NCBI GenBank assembly: GCA_037833965.1
Contig: AP031351.1
Location: 19,790,501-19,854,500, forward strand
From: Marchantia polymorpha subsp. ruderalis
Lineage: Eukaryota > Streptophyta > Marchantiopsida > Marchantiales > Marchantiaceae
DNA: 64,000 nucleotides
Reading direction: 5' to 3'
A program made the translations under genes and the position numbers. How positions within the stretch are numbered: position 1 is the first letter of the stretch; every line of letters begins with the position of its first letter. The notes under the pieces were generated by a model. That model ran no database searches and was not told where the DNA came from. It saw nothing but the letters and a program-made list of their open reading frames with translations. Below, one piece after another: positions 52,857 through 64,000 of the stretch.

Positions 52857-55800
52857 TGGGCTCAAGAACAATGCGTACTGCTGAGGAGGAGCAAGAGAAG
52901 CTCCGTAGATTTGTGGATGAGTGGAGGAGTCACATTTGGGAAAAGCTTGAACAGTTTGATAGCACTTCGTCTCAAGCTGCTGCTAGAGATGTGGGGGACA
53001 TCAACGAAGATCCCGTGCAAATTGTAACCAAGCCACTGGAGGGATTCACAGTTTTGGACCTCATTGCAACTGATAACTTCCCATTCAACAAGCTCTTGAT
53101 AGTTCTGGCACATGATTGTCACGAGATACTGCAGCTGCGCAAGCAGGTTTGTGAATCTTCTTTTTAAAATTTTAATTTCGTGTCTACAAGGTGCTGGCGA
53201 CAAGGAAGCGTCTGCTACAAATTTGTGGAGAATCTCTGAATTTGACTTTAAGCTGGGTAAGAAGTCATCATTCTAGTGTCTGGCGCAAGGAAGCCTCACA
53301 TGTCTTACCAGTACTGAGTTGCCCTGTCACCGCAGGCTTTAAGTAAAGTCTACCCTCGACTGGTTGTCTTTGGCCTTCGTTCAGCTTCGGAAGAAACAGC
53401 TCTTGAGGGTGAGTTGCAGAAGACTTTTGCAAGGTCATTCAAGTTCTTCCAAGACCTCTTGGAGTTTGTCTCAAAATTGAGAGCAGTGCTGTCAAATCTC
53501 GTTCAGCAGCTGGAAGCAATCTATTCAGGGGACACAACAAAAAGTAGTAGGAGGCCTTACGCAGCATTTTGGAATGTTCATCTACGAACGGCCGTACACT
53601 GTCTCGCCGAGGGTTTCACTACACTTATTACCATTGATGAAATTGTGGCTCAAAATACGTCGATTGGGCACTCTATATCATTGTTCAAAAGGTCAGTGGC
53701 CGTGCTTAGGTTCTCTAAACACTAGAAACTTTACTCATGACTTCTTCAGCCCTTACAATTATCTGCGTACGAGATGAAATGGTTTCGAAAATTGTGTCAT
53801 CTGAGAGTGAAAGTGATCTGTCGGAAATATACATTTCACAGTTTTTCAAATCTGGAAAGGAGAATTTTGGTTTCTCCTTTTGACTTCACTTTGGTTGAAG
53901 TTGTTACTACATATAATAATATAATGATCAATTTGAGAGAAACTTCTAGACTCATTTGTAGTAAAGAGATACGTGATTTCGGATGACTTGTTGTCAATAA
54001 AGGGGTTTCTTTTTCATAGGATGCTACACTCAGTAAGAAGTGAGCCCTCTGCTTTTGCAATGGAGCCGGATCAGGTGGAGTCTTTAGATTCTGAGGTTTC
54101 CAAAGTCGACAATGTGCTCATGGGTGGTCTCTTTCAGGTACTGATCAGCTCAACCAGGACACTGCTGATCTTTGTGTATTGAGAGAAGTTCCGAAGTTTT
54201 GTTGTGCCCATATTCCATTCGTTTACCTATACTTTGTAACAACTTCTTGGCATGGAGGACTTGTAAGTATTTGTGGCAGAGGTGGAGTCATTAGCAGATC
54301 AGTCTGATTATCTCCATCTGTATGCAGAGATGCTTGCAAGAAGACTTTTACGGAAATCTGGAGATCCAGAAGCTGAAAACCAATCGACAGTGTCTAGACG
54401 AAATATTGTTTTGTGTACGCGAGGGCCTTCTACAAAGTCTTGCTCGTTTAGGTCAGGCATGAAATTCAGTTATTGAAATTAGGGAAAGGGTACCCGTTGT
54501 TTTATCCTTTTCGCTATCATTGCCGCACAGATTATTCCAGATTTTTGCAAGTGCAGATCTACACCTTAAAAAATAAAATTCCTCATCCATTTTAAGCTCA
54601 CAGTTGATGATTGTGGATTGTGTGTAGATTCCTTGAGAGAGTATCCATATGATCGGGAAAAACTATTTGGATTAATCGCAGTGTGGGTTTGGCACTCATG
54701 GATGATTGGTATGTGAGACTTTTGGCTCCGTTTCCAAATTTTAATATTTTGCGTCATTGGGTGATAGATCGTAGCATGTTAGGTGATGTGAATGTGGATG
54801 TTTTGGCATGAGGGCTCTATATTAAAAAGACATATCAAATTTTACAAGGAGAGAGATGAAAGAAATTTTCTGACTGAATTGTACCTTCTTCTCTTGGAAA
54901 AGAACGATATTTTCTGCTATACGCTTCATATAAGTATGTTCGACTGCACATTATGCAGGGGATGCTCCAGAAAAGAAACTGACAAAACTTGTCATGGAGC
55001 TCCAGAGGCGTGCACCCGTTCTGCATTTATTTTGCAATGTACGTCTGGTTCCGTTACAATTTTTGATCGGCCACCTGCCTTCTTGGGCTCTTTCTTCTCC
55101 AATAATAAAAGAAGCTCGAAGAGACGCTGGAGTTGTAAACACCAGTTATTTAGCAGCATTGGATGACGTTCTGAGTAGGTATCTATCCTCATCCTTTCTT
55201 TTAGAAGCATCAGGGATCCAAGCAACTAGTAGGTAGCACTTTTGCAATGGATTTTGTCTTTCTGCAATAATTCTAGAATGAAAGAAGTTATGGTGCTGGT
55301 TACCATCGCTCGGGAAATGAACAATGAGAATGTGTTTTCTTGAGGGTACACAGGAAATAAAGACTCATGATAATGAGTAGGTACCCAGTGACTGTCAGCA
55401 AGATACACCTAAGTAACTTGTTCTCTTGGATTTTGTAAATACTACAGCCACTCGCAGACATTACGGTCTGTACTGGTGAACTGGCTAGTGTCTTTCGACT
55501 CAACTGTATCTCCAGTTGTAAGGGCCTCCCTCACTCATACTTGTGTTTGACATTCTTGTAATTTCATCGCGTAATCCCTATTCACCCCGAAAGCACTGTT
55601 GTAGCATCCATACGTCACTCCATCGTCACATGGAGTGGTGTCCTGATTATCTAGCATCGGTTTCGAGGAACCATATCGCTCTTCGTTCTGTCGTATCATG
55701 TACGCTCGTGTTATATTATCCATGTTTGATTTCTGTTTCATCACTTGCATTGTATCACAAGGATGATGTCTGCCTGCTTCCCTTTTTTCCGGAATGCACT

Positions 55801-58800
55801 TGCAGGCTTCTGTTCTGGATATTTGAGGAATGTTTATCTACTGAATCCTTCAGATTCTGTTGTCATTTTATCCTCAATAGTGTAACTCTAGTTTCTACTC
55901 TCAGTTGAAGATGAAAAAACACTGTATCTCGTTATCTTTCACACTTATCGCGTTCTTTGCTGTTACTTTTATGACGAAGAATGCATGTCATTGGATATTT
56001 GTGAGTGCACATTTTTGTCATGAAGTTTCGAAGTTCTCATATATCTGGTTAATGGCAGGTTCAGCAACTTGCTATCCATGCAATGCTTGGAACGCGATTC
56101 AAGCAGCTGACTCAGGTATGGAAACGTTCATGACATGTATAATTCTTTATTGAACTCGATCATTGATATCAAAAGCCGGGCTACGTGATTTACTTGGTTT
56201 TTTTGCTACACACAAATTTTAATATATTTAGGGAAATGTTAGTTGTATACTGTTCGTTGTTTAGCTTACTGTATCTTGTTCCTAGAAACTAATAACGCAT
56301 CTATCTGCTGCCTACCTTTGCGAGACTATTCATTTTCTGCAACTTTTTCTTAAATATTGCAAAATATGGACAAAATCGCAAAGAAAAAATAGCATCTCAG
56401 CCTCTCTATTTCCCTATTATAAACTCAGGTTTTAGGGAGTAGTTATTAGAATCTACGAGGTGCAGGGTCAGAAAGAATAGGTGCTGTTCGCTGTCAAAGC
56501 AGGACTCTTATTGTGGCTGTTGTCCTTTTCTGCAGGGTGTATGTCTGGCAAATAGACTACGTCACATCCTTCGAGCGACCATAGATATTCATGCCTATTT
56601 AGAGGTCCGTGAATTTTCTCCAGTACTTCAAAGTTTCCATCAAGTTCATTTATACATGTATGTGCTCCGAGATGTTCGTGTAAACTCGGATTCTCGTCCA
56701 AGTTTGTCTTGTTGTTTATCTGATTTCAGTTGATGTTTTTTCTGTTCCGCTTTCGTAGAGAAAGTAGAAGTAGTAGACTCCAATGAGGGAGACTAGTAGG
56801 CTTATGTTTACTTAATTCAAGTCCTATGTGCTTTCAGGTACCGATAAACAAGGAGCAGTTGAAAAAATTACGTCATGTTGCCGAAATACTGAAGGTAACC
56901 TATCGATGGTACCACAGTATGTTTAACTGGTCATCTGCAGGAAACCTACAAATATACATTGAACTATACACGTAATATTAAATGTATGTTGTACGATACT
57001 AACGCATCAACTTTGTCCGGCCTGTGGTTCCAGGCAGTGGAGGCAATGTTCCATAGAAGAAGTAGCGAGACTGCCTTGGGGTTGGGCCATATGCTTCAGT
57101 TGGCTCAATCGCAGATTTTAAGGCGGCTTAGTCCTCTCAAAGTAAGCATATTGAAGCTCAACTCTGTTTCTGTTTTGGTTTTATACTGGTCTTTTGTCAA
57201 GGCTACATGTATGTCTTTCATACATGCTCGTTTGATGACTAAGGTTAAGATACTCATTTCAAAAGCTGAGGTTTCTTTTAAATAGTCGGCTTGTTACGTA
57301 GCGTTGTTGTATTTCTTTGTGAAGGCACAGCTGGAGGCAGATCTTTTAGCAATGTCAAGAAGCACGGGTGTTTTTATGCTAGCCCGTTCTTTGACTCGGA
57401 GTAAGACATTTTTGCTATTTTTCTAACATCCTTCGGAATATATCTCTGGCTCTGATTTGACCTCAATTCTTGTTTCAGTGCTTCTCTCTCGTTCTTCACA
57501 CGTCCCTTGTTTACAAATTTATACTAGATTCTCTATGTAATTCACAACAAGATAGGTACTTCGATAAGATTGTCTTCTGAACTAGGTACTCAGCACTGCA
57601 CGTAAAGAACCACGGCTTGTGAAGGCATCGATTGCATCTTATCCATCCTCGGAAAGCATCCATATGTCTTCGGTGTAATTGATTTCATTCTGGATTTACT
57701 TTACTTGTCACCCTATATTGTCGGATTTAACATTTTCTTCTCTAATTCATAGGATATTAGTTTGTAGAATTGTAGCTTGCCTACTAATACAGTCTTACCA
57801 GGGAGAGTTATAGCTGTCTGTTGTCGCTGTTGAGAAGACGACCACAGGCATATATACCATCATCTAGTTCATTGCATTCGATCTTTATTTGAAGTTAGTT
57901 TAAACAGGTTGTTTCTTCATCGTTGTGGGATTCTCAACTTCACTACGGCGATTTGTTGCGCAGGTGGCAAAGACATGGACACAAAGATTACGGATGCACT
58001 AGCTGCTGTAAGTCATTTATTCTACTTTACATTCAGTTGAATTGAATATGTCCTAGTTAAGTTAAGATTGAACTCGAAGAAATTACGGTAGTCCAGGACG
58101 AGAACAGTTTAGTTCCCGTTGACTGTCCACATCAAGTATTGCGACAATTCCTGCTCTTTTTTCCATAAGCATACAATTGTTTCTGTGACAGGTGAACGTG
58201 GCAATCAAGATGGCGGAGGGTTGTTCCAGTATGCAGAGCAACGTCATCCTTCGCCTCGCTTTAGATGTTATTTGTAGCCCTGTAAGTTCTAAACTTTTTG
58301 TACCTTTGGCTTTTACTTCTAGTTTACTGTTGTGGTATCTTTGGTATTCTGTCTTTTTAACCTGCAAATCACGCATCTGACTTTGCGATTGCATGTACTT
58401 CCTCAGAACAGCAAGGTACCGGATGATGTAGCTTCTGAGATGATGGACCTGTGTTCGGTCATTGAGCTAGTTGCAGACGTTCACAATGTTGTGAAGCTGG
58501 TCACCGATTGCAGTTTTCTGTACTGGAGCAGAGATATAATGCCAGCGTGTTTTAAAATGCTGTATAGAAAGACCGGAGAAGCTCGCCACCTTCAGTACGT
58601 ATCTTTCGACGTTGTAATCATTTTCGGGATACCTGGGCTGGCCTGATAAAAATTGGTAGAACTTTGTGAATCTAGCTCGTGACTTGTGCAAGCGCTGTAG
58701 CTACATTCCATAGCATGTTTTGTCGGTTTAGGAGTTTGATTTCGTTGAATCTGTGTCCGAAGTACTTCAAAGCTTCTACCATCTCCCAAAGCTTCAGATT

Positions 58801-61800
58801 ACAAGTATAAAACACGGTTTCGTTGCTTGTTCATAGGTTGGTGGTTAGTGCTTTCAGAGATCCTGTGAACTTAATGATAACTGGCAATGCTGATCTATCA
58901 GTTATCGAGTCTTACGAAAAAGAGATGGAAGAAGCGATCTCTAATGTAAGTAACCTCCATCTCTGTTCAGGTGTGGTATCATATCAATTGAATTTACTTC
59001 TTTACAGTGTTGAAGGTTGAGGCCATCTACGGTAGATGGCCTCAACCTTCAACAGCTTCAGCGAGGTAGATCATCTACCTCGCTGATAATCAGTTTCGAA
59101 GGATGTTATCAGAAATTGGACAATGTTTATGGAGCGAAATTACGTGCTGTCATGGTCCAATAGCAGTCTTAAGTCTTTCGGTTTCACCATTCATTGGACA
59201 ACGACCTTGCGCTGAAGTTGTCACGTGCTTATCAATATGACTAATGGTCAATACACTCCATTTTGACCCTTCTAAATTCGGATCAAATACATTTGAAGCT
59301 CTAAGAGTCAGACTAAGATTATAGGCATCGTTTACATATGAAAACTGTTGTATTTCAGGAGCTGGTAGCACCTTTGTGTCGAGATATTGAGACAGATCTA
59401 CGTCTGCATGTTCACTCTGCCCATTTGAAGGGAGCGGTGAACATCAACCCTACGAAGGTGAAATGCATACACCTATTTCTGTGAGATCGTATGCAATAAG
59501 CATATGCCATTAAGTCTTCAATTTTTTGAACTAGGGTTACAATGAGGATTTATTTACATGCGTAGCATCAGTTATTACATGAGTTTCTAATATACTGTCC
59601 AAGTTTATTACAATAGATGTGCGTTGTTACCTAGCAAGACTCCAGTATAAACTCTGTGTAAAGTGATCAACTGAGTTTTTATGATTTTTCATACGCAGAC
59701 AGGTGTACGAGACTTATCGTGGTTCCTGCATCTTAAACCATTAAGGTTAAGCTCGAAACGGATTCATATCAGAAGCAGAGTGGAAACTTATTTAATTGCA
59801 GCGTTTTATAACCACGCAGCTGTTGCTCTTCATAATTGGAAGGTTAGGCAATATCTTCCCAGTCTTTTGTCACTCCTAAGGTATGATAGAAGCATGAGAT
59901 TGACCTCGAGATATGATTTACAACCTGAAGTAACTGGTGAAAGCTCAGATTACTGCAGTTTTAATAAATTCTGAAATTACCTCCAGCGACATTCTATCTC
60001 TGATATTAAGATCTGAGAGCATTCGAAGACACTTGAGTTATGTGTTTGTTACAAAGAACTGTACATGTCTCGATTTCAGACATATGGAGAGATGAGACAT
60101 CTGGCAGAGCTGAAGTATGGATTGGAACTTGATGATATTCACTTACCTGGTCAAACATTGGAGCAAGGGGTGGACGTTCTCGAAATTATGCGGAATATTC
60201 ACCTATTTGTGGCATGCTATACTTATAATCTCAATACTCAGGTATGCAAGGCTAGCTGCTGAATGTATGATTAGATTCAGAAAGTGGTTCGAGCTTGGTC
60301 GAATTATAAGAGCACTCGCCTTGTTACATTATAACGAGACATTTTTTAATTTGAAGAAATATTCTAGATGTAATGGTAACTGAGCTGAAAGTGCACCTTT
60401 ACTTTCCGGTATTTAAATTTCAGGAGAATATTTAGTCCGAAAGGCCCGTTAGATTTTCAAATGCATATCTGATTCATTAGTCAACTCTATCAGGTGTTTA
60501 TTGAGCGGGTGTCAAATGCTCGCAACCGCAAGTATCTGAATACAGTGAATGTGAGGCATGTGGCCAATTCCATACGTACTCACGGTACAGGAATAATGAG
60601 CACTACAGTCAATTTTGCCTATCAGTTTCTTGCTCAAAAGTTTATCGTCTTTTCTCAATTCCTCTTTGACGACCACATAAAATCATTGCTGATTAAGGAG
60701 CAGAGATTCTACAAGGTAAGATCCGCTAATTGTTGCCAGTTCAAAACTTCGAATGGCATTGACGTTACTTTACTTCATAGGTGGGCAGATATCTTTCAGT
60801 TGGGTGCAGACATACAATTGAGACAAATTTGGGAAATGCTCCATAACATTATGATGATAATCTGCAGGAAATTAGAGAAAAAGGAGGGAAAGACTATCCT
60901 GTTGATAGAGCAGAGAAGTTGAATAAGGATATCCGGAAGCTTGGGCTTACAGACGACGGATTGAGTTTTCTTGATCAATTCCGCCGGCTTATCGCTGAGA
61001 TGGGAAATGCTCTTGGTTTTGTGCGGATGGTTCGGCTCGGGGGCCTTCACTATTGCAGCTCCGCTTCAGGGTATGAAAAACTTTGTAGTCAAGTCCAGTG
61101 GTTTTACAGCCTCTAAACAAGGGATTCCTGTAAAGTATAGGTCCACATATCTGAAATGCGTCTGCAAAGCATTTACTCTGTCTAGTGAATCCTTCTACTA
61201 CTCCTGCCGAATGCGGTTTCGTTTAATTCTTCTTGTCCCCATCAATTCCGCATCTTCTCTCGCTTTGCACAATGTAGACATCTCCTTTCAAAGGTAGATG
61301 TAGTAGATCTGTAAATGCATGTATCTTTGGAGTGTGGAGGACTTATCAAGGTTCAGATATCTCCTCCTGCTGTGTAGGTTTCTTCATGATCTAGACAAAG
61401 AAATGAGTTTCCAAGAGGCTTCGAGAGACGCAGGCATTACTGCAGGAGGAGTATATGCTGGGAAGATCTTGGATCAAGCTCTGGATAGCCAGAAGATATC
61501 TCTAGAGGGAATGGATTATTTGAATATACTCACCACTGTCTTTAGCCAGGTATGGAATGAACCAACGCATTTAGTAGCTTATCGATTCGTGAGGATACAT
61601 CTGCATAGTTCTACCTCATCCTCAAGTTCTTCTTGGTCCCCTATATCCATGTTTTTACGAAGTACAATTCATTCGTGATGATTAGAAGGACATCACTATT
61701 GCTGTTCAAAATTCTGCTTTCGAGATAGTCGTCTTGAAGACACCGTCTTCTGTATACCTATGACGTTTTATCTCCCTAGGTTACTACACAACCCTTAGGA

Positions 61801-62833
61801 CGTCTACTGCTAGTATCTTATAACATAATAGTACTCGATGAGACAGGAACCCTCCGCTAACACAGGGCTGATCACACTTGCAAAGGCTCATCTTCCTTTG
61901 TTTTTTTATAAAAGCCAACAAGAGCTGTTGAAGTTCTTCGTGCTTGACGTAGCTGGTCTTTCGACATCAACTGTCGTTGTATTCTTGCAAATCAGTACTT
62001 GCTCTTAGTCCTTCTCCGGAAATATTAACGAGAATTTGCCATGTGCTGTATAGGAGCTGCGGAGTAATGACAACTCACATCTGAAGAACTTTTTCTTGAT
62101 AGTCCCAACGCTCACAATCAATGCTGTAGAAGCTATGCTTCAGGCCAAAGAAAGAATGTCCAAGAGAGGCCGGGATGCTTCCAACGGCATGTTCACAGAT
62201 GATGGTTTCGCCCTTGGACTTGCATATGTTCTGAAGGTGATCTTTACTTCTTGACATTATGGTCTGCTAATTCGTTTCATGACCTGGTCTCCAACACCGT
62301 TGTATGTATGTTCATGATGATTTGAAGCCTTGCTGATCTGTTTGCAGGTCTTAGGGCAGAACAAGGACTTCGACTCCTTGCATTGGTTTGACTCTGCAAG
62401 ACATCACTATTTAGCTGAGAAAGCACGAATTGAAGACGGTCTCGACATGGATGGTATTGGCAGTGGTATGAATGGGTTACAAATTTGGAGCCAAAAACTT
62501 GCATCTATATCTGAAGAAGAAGCTCACAACATGCAGCTGGTAAAGCACCTGAATACTTGAGAAATGTATTAATGGAATTCAAGACGACTTGCTTTGTCCC
62601 ACATCGTTTTAAAACTGGACGGGTAGTTTGTCATCGCATGTAAAAGTTTGATAATTATGGACTCTTGAAGGAATTTTGATCGGAGAGATGTTATATCACA
62701 TGACAACCGGATCAGATGCCGATGACTGACTTCGCCACGTTGAGCGCAGGTTGTAAAACGAATTAGCAGTCACTTGATGGAGCTGGAGCTTATATTTTTC
62801 ACTTTCAGCGGCGCTCGTATATTTTTCCACTAG
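52856..62833 (+). CDS. WASHC4: WASH complex subunit 4 (SWIP / KIAA1033 family)
   Basis: Twenty-six exons: 52856-53146, 53191-53256, 53336-53691, 54020-54137, 54328-54451, 54628-54708, 54959-55178, 55448-55544, 56059-56115, 56536-56604, 56838-56894, 57034-57141, 57325-57400, 57964-58007, 58192-58281, 58407-58594, 58837-58945, 59359-59457, 59699-59842, 60080-60241, 60494-60715, 60868-61070, 61378-61549, 62054-62236, 62348-62539, 62750-62833. All introns are GT-AG and the phases give 1,203 residues plus stop, against 1,173 in human SWIP. SWIP is a scaffold subunit of the WASH complex, which activates Arp2/3 to build branched actin on endosomes. Conserved stretches include [74 protein letters not shown] and the C-terminal [18 protein letters not shown] in exon 26. 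No enzyme motif is expected. The alignment to human SWIP runs end to end without a gap larger than short loops, so the gene looks intact. Exon edges in the less conserved 54.3-55.6 kb part are the least certain. Confidence 0.93.
59009..59086. repeat. Twin perfect hairpins in WASHC4 intron 17
   Basis: Hairpin A has perfect 22-base arms (59009-59030 and 59032-59053) around a single G; the core is GTTGAAGGTTGAGGCCATC and its complement. Hairpin B follows four bases later with perfect 13-base arms (59058-59070 and 59074-59086; TCAGCGAGGTAGA) and a 3-base loop. Both lie inside the intron between exons 17 and 18. Confidence 0.95.
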
Positions 62834-64000
62834 TGCAGAGTATGTTGTGTGGCGTATCAGTTGCGATTCGGTAGCTTTCATAGGAAAGTATTCTAGCCTT
62901 ATTATTAGTGATGAATAGGCGGGTTGTCACGATCGTGCATGCACACGGATTTGTTAAAATCATTTAACAGAACAGCCGAGAGCACATGTTCAAGTGCAGA
63001 AATATTCTCACAGTTGTATAGCATTGTACGGACAGAATACTCCTTGATGTAATTTACATCTGATAGTTAGCAATGTCATAAAGCTGTCAAGGAGCTCAGC
63101 TCAGTAACCATTTGCTGTAAATCAAGCTCAAAATAAGACGTGACCACCAGATAAAAACCTCGAAAATCTCGCAAGAAGTGCATAGAGTTTCTATACATAG
63201 ATGATTATCTATGATTAGACACTGAAAGCATAGTTTAACAAAGCTTGAGTCTTCATTGCAACGTCGTTTGAAGAATGGCAATGAATGGACGGGTTTGATA
63301 TCAGAAGTAGATTTGAAAAAATAAATTTAATGACTCACATTCAAAGTGTTTCGGGTTGAAGTGTCGAAGAATACTGTCTCTGTACTTTCAGTCGGCAGCC
63401 AAGTTTCAATTTAGCTGACTTGCAAGAGGCGATCTCGTTCGACCCGATTGTTCAGTTTCATCTGGCTTCATTGTGTGAATCATGATGGATGGATGGGCTT
63501 TGCCAGGAAATTTTTCAGTCCTGCTTGTCCAGGTAGGTAGATCTACGAGAGATTTACGGTACGGAGCAGTGCAGACACTAGTCTAGCGTATGCACGAGAA
63601 ATAATCGAAGTCGAAGATAGGCATATATTACACAAGGTAGTTAGTTGCCTTTTCAAATGTCTATGCTTATGTCTAGGGATGCGTATGAAAGTGCGCTGAT
63701 CTTCAATCTATTTCAATAAGTTTGCTTATACTCATCTAGCCCTATTAGTACCGTCCATTTAATCCTACAATGTTTCTACTGTCTTTGCTATATTTCAACA
63801 AGATCATCACTAAGAGTGAAAAGTTCATATAACTTATAGCACGATAGATTAATCTATGAACTATGCTTATGAATCTAAGATATGAAATATTGTTTTCTTT
63901 CATTCAACTTTTTAAGAATAAATTTTATATCAATGCGAGATTCTAGATGAAATTTAGCAGATTAAGGTATTGTTTCTGTAAAGTCGTTTTGAGAAAAAAC
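62834..64000. other. 3' flank of WASHC4
   Basis: Non-coding sequence to the window end. The first part probably includes the WASHC4 3' untranslated region and polyadenylation site. From about 63.7 kb it turns AT-rich. No gene or repeat structure was recognised. Confidence 0.45.

Noticed and set aside
54273-54476. 67-residue open frame starting at 54273
   Set aside because: The conserved WASHC4 sequence in this stretch is in another frame, entered by the acceptor at 54327.
55039-55044. GTACGT as the donor ending WASHC4 exon 7
   Set aside because: Reading through it gives 140 more bases of conserved family sequence ending at a good donor at 55179. Splicing at 55039 would lose this.
62540-62560. 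In-frame stop at 62558-62560 as the end of WASHC4
   Set aside because: The frame before it contains a donor (GT at 62540). A downstream exon at 62750-62833 codes for the conserved C-terminal motif of the family in the correct phase, so this stop is intronic.

Overview
The window is a piece of a plant nuclear genome. Its genes are split by GT-AG introns of about 70 to 1,900 bases, and every exon chain I could join keeps the reading frame to the stop codon. A broken repeat-type gene at 2.8-4.7 kb resembles, from memory, a coiled-coil hypothetical protein family that is highly repeated in Marchantia-type liverworts. A liverwort, or at least a bryophyte, is therefore my best guess for the source; no database was consulted.

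Layout: (1) 1-12.6 kb is gene-poor. It has telomere-like and short tandem repeats at the left edge, then a very AT-rich, decayed block. That block holds a diverged direct repeat (two copies about 5.04 kb apart) that brackets a higher-GC island with the broken liverwort-type gene. (2) 13.3-21.8 kb, plus strand: a complete 16-exon SAC-domain phosphoinositide phosphatase (FIG4 / Arabidopsis SAC1-5 type). Two recent tandem duplications and two foldbacks lie in or at the edge of its introns. (3) 21.8-31.4 kb: long intergenic DNA with alternating AT-rich and GC-rich blocks. (4) 31.4-36.4 kb, plus: a 5-exon DEK_C + acidic + double-SWIB chromatin protein. (5) 38.9-40.2 kb, minus: an intronless GT29 sialyltransferase-like Golgi enzyme, convergent with gene 4. 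(6) 40.2-48.8 kb: intergenic DNA with no gene I can support. (7) 48.8-50.6 kb, minus: the 6-exon RNA polymerase subunit RPB6. (8) 52.9-62.8 kb, plus: a complete 26-exon WASH-complex subunit SWIP/WASHC4, head-to-head with RPB6.

The genes do not form a pathway cluster, as expected for a plant chromosome. Two of them, the FIG4-type phosphatase and the WASH subunit SWIP, act in endosomal membrane systems in other eukaryotes, but their co-occurrence here is probably chance. The points most worth checking are the complete WASH subunit in a land plant, the 109-bp tandem duplication that copies a splice donor in the SAC gene, the paired perfect hairpins in a WASHC4 intron, and the 2-codon upstream ORF whose stop overlaps the WASHC4 start codon.
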